In this document: in pieces, positions 1 to 7,059 of the stretch | How the letters are laid out: the number at the start of each line of letters is the position of its first letter | Numbering within the stretch: position 1 is the stretch's first letter | Program-made: the position numbers and the translations under genes | Assembly: GCA_017649745.1 (NCBI GenBank) | Contig: JAGCGE010000016.1 | Location: 1-19,725, forward strand | Length of the DNA stretch: 19,725 nt | DNA from: Clostridiales bacterium | GTDB lineage: Bacteria > Bacillota_A > Clostridia > Saccharofermentanales > Saccharofermentanaceae | Direction: 5' to 3' | The notes under the pieces: model-generated | What the model was told of the DNA's origin: nothing | Seen by the model: only the letters and a program-made list of their open reading frames with translations | The model's database searches: none

Positions 1-38
1 AACTCTTTGAATCACCCAAGAAAGCATAAGGTCAATCG

Positions 39-162
39 CAACCCCGCATTATTTATCTAACAAATCAGTCCTCGCTGTAAAGCCTGCCTGTGGCACATCC
101 TTCGGATGCTCCGGGCTTGACAGCTTGGACTTGATTTGTGTGGGGTGTTTAAACGGGGGTTG
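39..162. repeat. Long imperfect inverted repeat (hairpin) at the left edge
   Basis: Positions 60-86 pair with 112-139. ACAAATCA (60-67) pairs with TGATTTGT (132-139), GTCC with GGAC after a one-base bulge at 131, GCTGT (74-78) with ACAGC (120-124), and AAGCC with GGCTT (114-118). The apex CATCC (96-100) pairs with GGATG (104-108). An outer arm, CAACCCC (39-45), pairs with GGGGTTG (156-162). The two-sided bulges and G-U pair suggest a folded RNA or a recognised single-stranded DNA structure rather than a simple terminator; no T-tract follows. I cannot assign it to a known RNA or transposon-end family. Confidence 0.6.
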
Positions 163-174
163 CTCCATTGCTGA

Positions 175-1665
175 TTGTCGCAGCGGGTGGTGCTGAATAC
201 GATACTACCGGTGCTCAATTGCGTATTGCTGGTGCTGATAGCTGTGGATAGGTGGTGCTATTGTTGTGAAATAATCAGTTATCCTCAGAAAGGATTTGCT
301 GCTTTTTACGGCTCAGACCATCATGAAGCTGAAAAGGGTAGTATTAAGATCATCAAAAAAGGTGAAGCATTTACTGGTACAGAAAAGGTTCAGGCAGGCG
401 AATATGAATTAACAGTACCTGTTTATTCAGAATACACTTTAAAGGATATTGAATTCACTTTGACCGCTAAAGAAGATATATATTATGATTTTGATCTTCT
501 TTATAAAAAGGGAACCGTTATTGCATCACAAAAGACCGATGAGAATGGCGTTATAGAGTTTAAAGATCTTGGATATGGTTTGTATGAATTAAAAGAAAAT
601 GCTGTTGAAGGAAATAATTATATTGAAGTAACTGATCCTGTTGAGGTCAAGATCACATATAATTCAGACAACAATACAATTGAGAAGATCGATAAAGAAT
701 TCAATAACGAATACCAGAAAGTCAGAGTAGGAGGAATGAAATCGTTTGAGTATGTTAATCCTAATCTGAATATCGATCTTAATAATGAAATGAAGCAGGT
801 ATTAGTTGGATTATATGCAGCAGAAGATATAAGAGGACAAAATGATGCATTGCTGAAGAAAGATACATTAATCGCTTTAGCAGTTCCGGATAGCGATGGC
901 TTCTTTGAATTTAATTGTGATCTTCCATCAGGTAATTACTATGTAAGAGAATTAAAAGGAAGCAGCAATTTCTCATTAGATACGAATATACATAACGTAG
1001 AAGCTATCTGTGATGAAAATGAACCGAAAACTAAAAAGTATTCTGATAACATCGTAAATAAAACAGGTATCATTGAAGGAATAAAGAAAGATGCTAATGG
1101 TAAAACACTTGCAAATGCTGTTATAGGCCTATTTGAAGATCCAGACTGTACTATTGAGATTGATAGAAAAACAACTGGAGAAGACGGAAATTTTAAGTTT
1201 ACAGATCTACCACTGAATACTTATTATGTAAAAGAGATCGAAGCTCCTGAAGGATATACTTTGAATATCAAAGTATTTGAAGTTAAGGCTGTAGAAAAAG
1301 ACGCGGAGCCAATCTATATATCTATCATTAATGATGAGAAACCAACTCCAACGCCAACTACTACGACAACAACTACAACAACTACAGAATCTTCAGAAGA
1401 AACAGTTACAGAAACTGAAAACTATGAAGCTCTCGTAATAACTACAGAAACAACTGAGACATCAGAAACAACATTAGTAACAGAAATCACTGAAACAACT
1501 CAAAGTCCAAAAAAAGCAGAATCAAAAACTCAGACAAAAACAATTACTGAAACCGGAGAAGAAGGATCGATCATTAAGACGATCGGATTATCAATTTTAT
1601 ATGTAGCAATCATTATATCAGTTATCGGATTAGGTTTTGGTTTTATCAGAATGAAGAAGAGGTAA
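175..1665 (+). CDS. SpaA/Cna_B-domain surface protein with Thr/Glu-rich stalk, N-terminus uncertain
   Basis: Likely a wall- or membrane-anchored adhesin or pilin-like protein. Three SpaA-like (prealbumin-fold) beta domains are visible at about residues 55-180, 183-296 and 299-388. Each shows the Lys early, Glu in a Y-x-L/V-K/R-E motif (E141, E259, E354) and late Asn (N178, N295, N386) typical of intramolecular isopeptide domains. A Thr/Glu/Ser-rich stalk follows (about 391-460), then a degenerate sorting motif ITETG (457-461), a membrane helix (about 467-490) and the basic tail RMKKR. The open frame begins with TTG at 175 and has no convincing ribosome site. The hydrophobic N-terminus (VLNCVLLVLIAV) could act as a signal peptide but comes from the GGTGCT repeat. 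The protein may really be missing its N-terminal part, since the frame from about 275 on looks like normal coding DNA of this genome and the DNA before it does not. A hairpin terminator follows the stop. Confidence 0.8.
   Translation: MSQRVVLNTILPVLNCVLLVLIAVDRWCYCCEIISYPQKGFAAFYGSDHHEAEKGSIKIIKKGEAFTGTEKVQAGEYELTVPVYSEYTLKDIEFTLTAKEDIYYDFDLLYKKGTVIASQKTDENGVIEFKDLGYGLYELKENAVEGNNYIEVTDPVEVKITYNSDNNTIEKIDKEFNNEYQKVRVGGMKSFEYVNPNLNIDLNNEMKQVLVGLYAAEDIRGQNDALLKKDTLIALAVPDSDGFFEFNCDLPSGNYYVRELKGSSNFSLDTNIHNVEAICDENEPKTKKYSDNIVNKTGIIEGIKKDANGKTLANAVIGLFEDPDCTIEIDRKTTGEDGNFKFTDLPLNTYYVKEIEAPEGYTLNIKVFEVKAVEKDAEPIYISIINDEKPTPTPTTTTTTTTTTESSEETVTETENYEALVITTETTETSETTLVTEITETTQSPKKAESKTQTKTITETGEEGSIIKTIGLSILYVAIIISVIGLGFGFIRMKKR
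189..259 (+). repeat. Short 21-bp periodic repeat keyed on GGTGCT
   Basis: GGTGCT recurs at 189, 210 and 231, exactly 21 bases apart, and again at 254. Read in the frame starting at 159, this gives Gly-Ala every seven residues (GAEYDTT, GAQLRIA, GADSCG) before a TAG at 249-251. In the frame of the downstream gene the same bases give a hydrophobic Val/Leu-rich stretch. It could be the tail of a different protein fused to this spot by rearrangement, or a degenerate repeat; only three clean units are visible. Confidence 0.4.
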
Positions 1666-1672
1666 AATAGAA

Positions 1673-1712
1673 GCGGATATCAGAAATGGTATCCGCATAT
1701 ATTTTATTATTT
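1673..1712 (+). terminator. Rho-independent terminator of the SpaA-domain gene
   Basis: GCGGATATC (1673-1681) pairs with GGTATCCGC (1688-1696), nine pairs including one G-U, around a six-base loop, eight bases after the stop codon. A T-rich run (ATATATTTTATTATTT) follows. Confidence 0.8.
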
Positions 1713-2070
1713 CCTTATAAAACAATAATAGCTTATTCGGTATAATTCCAATTTTACCGAATTGAGAAGGGATAGTTTTTGATTAGAGGTATAATCGTAA
1801 GGCTGAATAAAGATTATAGAATGCGTTTTTAATCAAATATGCTGATATCAATAGTTTTCATGGGTTAACTATATCCAGCATATTATTTTATGATCATATA
1901 GATTTATATCTGAGTTTTTGTATCTAATGTTATTCATATAATTTTTTATTCGTTTTTTATTCGGATTATATTTTTTGTTTTGATTCCTGATTACTATTTC
2001 ATTCTATTATCTATAAACTTATGATCACTCATTCTAATGATCCAGTTGATTCATTCAGAAATCATGTAAA
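1713..2070. other. AT-rich gene-free stretch with two hairpins and a small tandem repeat
   Basis: No credible coding frame is seen. ATTCGGTA (1735-1742) pairs with TACCGAAT (1755-1762). A TATAAT box lies at 1790-1795, and about 40 bases later ATATGCTGATAT (1837-1848) pairs with ATATCCAGCATAT (1871-1883, one bulged base), followed by TATTATTTTA. This box-plus-hairpin layout could be a small untranslated RNA of about 90 nt, but the -35 element is poor and the 22-base loop is large. An 11-bp unit TTTTTTATTCG is repeated in tandem at 1942-1963. Confidence 0.35.
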
Positions 2071-2107
2071 AGAAAAATCAGTAAGAGATATTTTTCTCTT
2101 ACTGATT
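2071..2107 (-). terminator. Strong hairpin terminator downstream of the C1 protease gene
   Basis: A perfect 12-bp stem, AATCAGTAAGAG (2076-2087) with CTCTTACTGATT (2096-2107), has an eight-base AT loop. On the minus strand it is followed by a T-run (TTTTTCTTTT), so it suits the minus-strand protease gene ending at 2196. The plus-strand side also has T residues and could stop transcription from the left. Confidence 0.8.
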
Positions 2108-2195
2108 CTTTTATGAGGACTTTAATTTTTCGGAAGCTCTCTTATCTCACTCACCTGTTTTAGTACTCACCTATGCACCGAACAGTTGTTCTTTT

Positions 2196-3686
2196 TTATT
2201 CAAACAGGGCAACCATTGAAGGTTCACCTAAGCATTCAAGTTCGCAGCTTGATGGGAAATCATATGCATTGAACTTTGATAATAGACTCTTATCAGTAGC
2301 GTCAATCCATTCACCATCGGAGTAATAGAATGAAACACCTGGTTCTGTATAAACTACATCACCGAGTTTTCCTATTGCATAACCGGTTTCTGACATTCTC
2401 ATTCCTTGTTCTTCAATATAGAATGAACTTCCTTCAGAAACAATATATCCATTTTTGACCTTTTCAACGACTGTAAAATCAGATACCTCCAAAGGTTCAT
2501 CAAGTTCATAAATATGGTAACCAGGATATGATTCTGTTACTTCAATAGTTGATAACAATTCTCCAAACTTACCATCGTAGATTTCTATTGTAATCTCTTC
2601 AGGAGTAGTGTTGCTCTTTGGATCAACAATCAGACCAATGGCTTTAAGTGTACCATCGTTATTGAATACAGAAGCTGCAGAGGTCTCGTCTGATTCTTTA
2701 GAAATAACATCAATACAAGGAATCCTTCCGGTAGGAACTCCATATGAATATTCTTTTGTAAGTTCTGCAGTTATGAGATAAGGAAGCTTGTATTCGTATG
2801 AAACCCATGCATATCCGTTATTACCCCAACTTGGAGATCTGCTGTTTTGAATAAGCCATGCTCCGTTAGATTTTGGAACCGTCTGGAAATAATCAGCAGG
2901 AATATCATCATCCCATCCGACAATTGCAACCCAGTGATTATCAGGAAGACTCGTACTTTGCGTATATATTCCATTAGCGGATTTATCATATTCCCATGTG
3001 AAACCGACTTCAACAGGACCTTGGGTTTTGATCAAATCCTTAACTTCATCAGTTGAGAAATATTTATCTCCTTTACCAATATCACGATACCTAAGAGTAA
3101 TGTCATTTAACAGATATCCGTTATAGTCATCAGCACCTAATGCAAAAAACATACCAACTGAAAGATCAGCGCCATAATCATTTGGATTACCAACTTTTAT
3201 ATATACTCCTTCTGGAGAATTCGGATCATCAGGATCAGCTACATAGAATCTGTCTAATACATCTAAAGGCTCGATAAATGGCAATTCTCCATGATTGATC
3301 TGATAATTAACATCCATTACTGTAGCTGCAGCATAAACATCACACGAGCCTGTTGTTTGATATAAAACAGGGCCGGCATATCCTTCATTATTCCAGCAGA
3401 AACTTCTTTCTGGATCTTGAAATGGTACAAAAGCATCTTCAGTAGCTCCGGAAAAGATCTCAGAAGAATCAGTGATCGGATCCGGAAGTGGAACTGTAGG
3501 CATAGTCCATTCTGTTGCTTCGGTTGATTCTGTATTTACTACGCTAGTTTCAGTTGTCTCAGATACTGAAGTATCAGCTGATAATGATGTCGGTTCAGTT
3601 GTATCAGTACTTTGACAGGATGTTGCTGAAAGCATCATTACTCCTGCCAACAATATAGAACTAATCTTGAAAGATCTATTTTTCAT
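2196..3686 (-). CDS. Secreted papain-like (C1 family) cysteine protease lipoprotein
   Basis: Predicted extracellular peptidase tethered to the membrane by a lipid. The start at 3686 is chosen because GGAAGG sits just upstream and it opens a signal peptide (MKNRSF, then hydrophobic ISSILLAGVMMLSA) ending at Cys24 (ATSC, a loose lipobox). A Ser/Thr/Glu-rich linker (about 25-62) leads to the peptidase domain. There QTTGSC holds the probable nucleophile Cys115, with Gln110 for the oxyanion hole; DNHWVAIVGWDD holds His251; and WLIQNSRSPSWGNNGY holds Asn281. The usual Trp after the nucleophile is Asp here. From about 310 to 440 a beta-rich region (EITIEIYDG, YHIYELDEPL) resembles the lectin-like C-terminal domain found behind many clostridial C1 peptidases. 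The frame could open further upstream (3794), but that extension would put the signal peptide inside the protein. Transcribed divergently from the UPF0291 gene. Confidence 0.85.
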   Translation of the reverse strand: MKNRSFKISSILLAGVMMLSATSCQSTDTTEPTSLSADTSVSETTETSVVNTESTEATEWTMPTVPLPDPITDSSEIFSGATEDAFVPFQDPERSFCWNNEGYAGPVLYQTTGSCDVYAAATVMDVNYQINHGELPFIEPLDVLDRFYVADPDDPNSPEGVYIKVGNPNDYGADLSVGMFFALGADDYNGYLLNDITLRYRDIGKGDKYFSTDEVKDLIKTQGPVEVGFTWEYDKSANGIYTQSTSLPDNHWVAIVGWDDDIPADYFQTVPKSNGAWLIQNSRSPSWGNNGYAWVSYEYKLPYLITAELTKEYSYGVPTGRIPCIDVISKESDETSAASVFNNDGTLKAIGLIVDPKSNTTPEEITIEIYDGKFGELLSTIEVTESYPGYHIYELDEPLEVSDFTVVEKVKNGYIVSEGSSFYIEEQGMRMSETGYAIGKLGDVVYTEPGVSFYYSDGEWIDATDKSLLSKFNAYDFPSSCELECLGEPSMVALFE

Positions 3687-3781
3687 AAGATCATCCCTTC
3701 CTTTATTTGTAAAAATATTATCAGAATAATAGGAATTGTACTTATCTTTTTCGTTAGAAAAAAGGAAAGAATCTTTCAATA

Positions 3782-3790
3782 TGATATAAT
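3782..3790 (+). promoter_or_regulatory. Extended -10 promoter for the UPF0291 gene
   Basis: TGATATAAT is an extended -10 (TGnTATAAT) lying 29 bases before the ATG at 3819. No good -35 is visible. AAAGGAG (3802-3808) serves as the ribosome site. Confidence 0.5.
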
Positions 3791-3818
3791 TCACAAAGAC
3801 TAAAGGAGATGAGTAACT

Positions 3819-4025
3819 ATGGATTTTGATCAGTTGATTAAACGCATTAATGAATTAAGCCGCAAGTCAAAGACTGAAGGACTTAATGAAGCAGAGAAAG
3901 AAGAACAGACACTTCTTCGTAATGAATACAGAGCAGCTGTTTTAGGTAATCTTTCATCACAACTTGATAATATGAAGATCAAAAATCCTGATGGTTCGAT
4001 TGTAGACGTTAAAAAGAAAAAATAA
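3819..4025 (+). CDS. UPF0291/DUF896 small protein
   Basis: A 68-residue helical protein of the UPF0291 family (Bacillus YnzC type). The family pattern is clear: an N-terminal helix with KRINELSRKSK, then L-N-E-A-E-K-E-E-Q-x-L-R-x-E-Y, and a late segment MKIKNPDGSIVDV followed by lysines. The family is widespread in Firmicutes, probably cytoplasmic; its role is not well settled. The start is well supported by AAAGGAG nine bases upstream. Gene length matches the family. It may be co-transcribed with the short gene at 4070, 44 bases downstream. Confidence 0.9.
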   Translation: MDFDQLIKRINELSRKSKTEGLNEAEKEEQTLLRNEYRAAVLGNLSSQLDNMKIKNPDGSIVDVKKKK

Positions 4026-4069
4026 CTCAAATTGATTGAATTGATTTCTTCCAATCCCAAATTCGACCA

Positions 4070-4321
4070 ATGCGCATACCATCTGCCATCAAAGATCCTA
4101 TGATCGTTTATACCTGCATGCGTACATGCTTAATAACTGCACTTGATAACAATATAAATGAAATTCTAATTCATGCCTTTGGCGGTGGTTGCGGAAAGAT
4201 AAAGCCAGATACTCTCGCACGCTTCATGTACGAAGCTTATAATCAGGTCATGAATCCTCCTTTAAAACTTGGTTGGGAATATGCTGAAAGATGGCATCCA
4301 GAATACGAAAAAGAAACATAA
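4070..4321 (+). CDS. Macro-domain-like protein, C-terminal half only (probable gene remnant)
   Basis: The 83 residues match the second half of a macro (ADP-ribose-binding) domain of the type found in phage-like and stand-alone proteins. MRIPSAIKDP fits the strand normally written T-M-R-V-P; the helix CMRTCLITALDNNINE follows; HAFGGGCGKIKPD fits the G-x-G-x-G phosphate loop; LARFMYEAY fits the A-R-x-M-x-x-A-Y helix. The N-terminal half, with the adenine-binding Asp/Asn region, is absent: a TGA stop lies in frame 33 bases before the ATG, and only 44 bases separate it from the UPF0291 stop. There is no ribosome site before the ATG. I read it as a 5'-deleted remnant, though a translated short protein cannot be excluded. 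The family link is by recognition only, without an alignment. Confidence 0.55.
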   Translation: MRIPSAIKDPMIVYTCMRTCLITALDNNINEILIHAFGGGCGKIKPDTLARFMYEAYNQVMNPPLKLGWEYAERWHPEYEKET

Positions 4322-4362
4322 AAAACGGGATGTTCAAAATGAACATCCCTATTTTCTTGATT
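4321..4362. terminator. Bidirectional terminator between convergent genes
   Basis: GGGATGTTCA (4327-4336) pairs perfectly with TGAACATCCC (4340-4349) around an AAA loop. The minus-strand side carries a run of six T after the stem, and the plus-strand side has TATTTTCTT. It ends the macro-like gene (stop at 4321) and the minus-strand metY gene (stop at 4375). Confidence 0.9.
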
Positions 4363-4374
4363 AGAGTCAAAATA

Positions 4375-5649
4375 TTAGATCTGATCCAAAGCCTGTGAGA
4401 GATCTGCGATGATATCATCTGCATTCTCGATACCAACAGAGAAACGGATAAGATCAGGAGCGATTCCTGCTTCACGAAGCTGCTCATCAGAGAGCTGACG
4501 ATGTGTGTGGCTTGCAGGATGTAAAAGACATGTATGAGCATCAGCAACGTGTGTAGCGATGATAGCGATCTTAAGAGCATCCATGAACTTCTCCTGAGCT
4601 TCACGGTCACCCTTGATACCGAAGCACATTACACCGCAAGTACCGTTAGGAAGATACTTCTGGGCAAGATCATAGTAAGCACTGGACTTAAGGCCTGGAT
4701 AGTTAACCCATGCTACCTTAGGATGATTCTCAAGGAATGTAGCAACCTTAAGAGCATTCTCGCAGTGACGAGCGATACGAACATGCAAAGACTCAAGTCC
4801 GAGGTTTACATAGAATGCATTTTGTGGTGACTGGATACAACCAAAATCTCTCATGAGCTGAGCTGTAGCCTTAGTAATGTAAGCACCCTTACCGAAAGCT
4901 GTAGCATATGTAAGACCATGATATGATTCATCAGGTGTTGTAAGACCAGGGAACTTATCAGCATGAGCCATCCAATCGAAGTTACCACTGTCAATAATAG
5001 CACCACCAACAGATACGCCGTGACCATCGATGTACTTTGTTGTTGAGTGTGTAACAATATCAACACCAAACTTGATTGGCTGACAATTTACAGGTGTAGC
5101 AAAAGTGTTATCTACAATAAGCGGAACACCGTGGCTGTGAGCCAAGTGAGCAAACTTCTCAAAATCAAGAACTGTACATGTAGGATTTGTGATTGTCTCA
5201 CCAAATACGCACTTTGTGTTTGGCTTAAAGTACTTAGCGAGTTCTTCCTCAGGAAGATCCTGATCTACGAATGTACACTCAATTCCCATCTTAGCCATTG
5301 TTACACCGAACAGATTGTATGTTCCGCCGTAAATGGATGATGAAGAAATGAAGTGATCGCCTGCTTCACAGATATTAAAGATTGCAAAGAAGTTTGCAGC
5401 CTGTCCGGAGGAAGTAAGCATTGCAGCATATCCACCTTCCATCTCACAAAGCTTAGCTGCTGCCATATCATTAGTTGGGTTCTGAAGTCTTGTATAGAAG
5501 TATCCGGATGCTTCAAGATCGAATAACTTTCCCATTGCTTCGCTGGAACCATATTTCCAAGTTGTGCTCTGATAGATAGGTAACTGTCTAGGTTCTCCGT
5601 TTCCAGGAACATAACCGCCCTGTACGCATTTTGTTTCAATGCTGCTCAT
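4375..5649 (-). CDS. metY: O-acetylhomoserine sulfhydrylase (aminocarboxypropyltransferase), PLP enzyme
   Basis: Makes homocysteine (or methionine) from O-acetylhomoserine and sulfide or methanethiol, in the cytoplasm. The full-length fold of the Cys/Met-metabolism PLP family is present: PIYQSTTWKY near the N-terminus, YTRLQNPTND (about 52-61), SSGQAAN (80-86) for PLP phosphate, Asp180 in LIVDNTFATP for the pyridine nitrogen, and the Schiff-base Lys205 in HSTTKYIDGHG. The C-terminal HTCLLHPASHTHRQLS and RFSVGIEN are typical. The long DWMAHADKFPGLTTPDESYHGL insertion favours MetY over the shorter cystathionine enzymes. Start at 5649 is set by GGAGG 11 bases upstream; the frame could open at a TTG six codons earlier but that would overlie the ribosome site. 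It lies 47 bases behind tldE, so it may share that transcript. No SAM riboswitch or T-box fits in that gap. Confidence 0.92.
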   Translation of the reverse strand: MSSIETKCVQGGYVPGNGEPRQLPIYQSTTWKYGSSEAMGKLFDLEASGYFYTRLQNPTNDMAAAKLCEMEGGYAAMLTSSGQAANFFAIFNICEAGDHFISSSSIYGGTYNLFGVTMAKMGIECTFVDQDLPEEELAKYFKPNTKCVFGETITNPTCTVLDFEKFAHLAHSHGVPLIVDNTFATPVNCQPIKFGVDIVTHSTTKYIDGHGVSVGGAIIDSGNFDWMAHADKFPGLTTPDESYHGLTYATAFGKGAYITKATAQLMRDFGCIQSPQNAFYVNLGLESLHVRIARHCENALKVATFLENHPKVAWVNYPGLKSSAYYDLAQKYLPNGTCGVMCFGIKGDREAQEKFMDALKIAIIATHVADAHTCLLHPASHTHRQLSDEQLREAGIAPDLIRFSVGIENADDIIADLSQALDQI

Positions 5650-5696
5650 AATTTGTTGATCCTCCAATATTTAACTAAAAAACTCGTTTGATTATA

Positions 5697-7046
5697 TCAC
5701 TCTTCGCCTGAAACTGATACATCTTTAACGATAACAGAAGGACAGAACATCTCACCTTTTCCTCCCGGATAACTCAGCAGATCGTTACCAACTGAGCTTA
5801 TCTTTTTAAGAACATTAAAGAAGTTATCAGCAACAGTGATCTGTTCAACGGCCTGACCGACTTTACCGTCTTTGATCAAGTAGCCTTCACACAAAAGTGA
5901 GAAATCTCCGCTTATCTCATTAACACCTGCATGAAGTCCTGATAGATCAGTTATATAAAGTCCGTCCCCTACTTCCCTGCAAAGGTCCTCAAAACTCATA
6001 TCTCCTGGTTCAAGGACAACATTAGTAGCAGATATAGATCCTCTATAACCGTTACCCGTAGACTTCTTCCCTTCTTTATTAGCTGTCTTAAGGTTATAAA
6101 GCGCTGTCTCGAAAACACCGTTATTGATCATCTTTTTCTCATAATTAAGTACGCCTTCATCATCAAAATATGATTTGATGAGAGCCTTTTCGAATGTAGG
6201 AGTTTCCTTTAATGTAACGATATCAGAAGCGATCTTCTCCCCTTCTTTTCCGGCTAGAAGAGATATACCTTTCTGCATAGCATATGAAGAGAAAACACCA
6301 AAGAATGTGCTCATCATAGAGATAGTAGCTTCATTACCGAGAATGATGTTATATTGGCCTGACTTAACTGATTTAGCACCGAATTTGTTGACCAGTTTAT
6401 CCTTAAGGACTTTAACAAAAGTTGCTTCGTCAAACTTATCGATATCTACTCCATACCAGAAATGATCAGCAGTCTTAGTTACACCGTTCTCTTCAGCTCT
6501 TGCTTCTGCAATGATAGTTATAGAATCAGAGTCTCTGTAAAGATCCAATCCCTTGGAATTATTGAGAAGGAAGAAACCTGTGGAACAACCGACTGTAAGA
6601 TAATCAACATCAGTGATCCTGCTATCGGATGCAAGGATAGCCTTTTCGAGAGAAAGACCTACTGATTTAAATCTCTCATAATCATTCTTGCTGTAATTGC
6701 CGCTTCTTTGATCAGAATGAAGTGTCTTGTTGTCAGGATCACAGTAGAAGAAATCCTCATCGTCATCATCAAGAACTTCAGCGTTTGCCTTAGCTTCTGA
6801 AAGAAGAAATTCGATTCCGTCATCATTGATATCCGTTGTAGAAGCAGCACCCATCTGACCATTAAGCTTACCTCTGAATGAGATAGCCTGATCAGCGCTG
6901 TTTTCGAAACTGCTTACTTCTCCTTTAAGGATATCGAGGCTCATTGAAGAACCTCCGCCAAAGCATACTTCACATTCTTCGAAGTCGTATGAAGTCGCCT
7001 TAGCCATTACTTTATTCATGAATTCTTTTGCATTATTAATATCCAT
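5697..7046 (-). CDS. pmbA: TldE/PmbA, non-catalytic partner of the TldD metalloprotease
   Basis: Partner subunit of the TldD/TldE peptidase, which in Escherichia coli forms a heterodimer that digests unfolded peptides, matures microcin B17 and degrades the antitoxin CcdA. At 449 residues it has the family's usual length. Family features include an early FEECEVCFGGGSSMSLDILKG region, and late GDFSLLCEGYLIKDGKVGQAV and GNDLLSYPGG. The HExxxH zinc motif of TldD is absent (the equivalent stretch reads ISMMSTFFGVFSS), as expected for TldE. GGGGGA before the ATG supports the start; only 13 bases separate it from tldD. Cytoplasmic. Which peptide is its substrate here is unknown. Confidence 0.9.
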   Translation of the reverse strand: MDINNAKEFMNKVMAKATSYDFEECEVCFGGGSSMSLDILKGEVSSFENSADQAISFRGKLNGQMGAASTTDINDDGIEFLLSEAKANAEVLDDDDEDFFYCDPDNKTLHSDQRSGNYSKNDYERFKSVGLSLEKAILASDSRITDVDYLTVGCSTGFFLLNNSKGLDLYRDSDSITIIAEARAEENGVTKTADHFWYGVDIDKFDEATFVKVLKDKLVNKFGAKSVKSGQYNIILGNEATISMMSTFFGVFSSYAMQKGISLLAGKEGEKIASDIVTLKETPTFEKALIKSYFDDEGVLNYEKKMINNGVFETALYNLKTANKEGKKSTGNGYRGSISATNVVLEPGDMSFEDLCREVGDGLYITDLSGLHAGVNEISGDFSLLCEGYLIKDGKVGQAVEQITVADNFFNVLKKISSVGNDLLSYPGGKGEMFCPSVIVKDVSVSGEE

Positions 7047-7059
7047 TTATGTATCCCCC

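Noticed and set aside
55..139. Integron attC site (ATCTAAC at 55-61 fits RYYYAAC next to a hairpin)
   Set aside because: The matching GTTRRRY box is missing at the right-hand end (GTGTGGG is found), and the two ends do not pair as R boxes should. No integrase is nearby.
1342..1540. Thr/Glu-rich repeats as a DNA repeat array or CRISPR
   Set aside because: It is low-complexity coding sequence (ACA/ACT and GAA codons) forming the stalk of the surface protein; there are no spaced identical units.
3687..3794. Upstream extension of the C1 protease to 3794
   Set aside because: It would bury a clear lipoprotein signal peptide and it lacks a ribosome site; GGAAGG stands before the ATG at 3686.
5650..5696. 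SAM riboswitch or T-box in front of metY
   Set aside because: Only 47 bases lie between tldE and metY, containing the ribosome site and no hairpin of that size.
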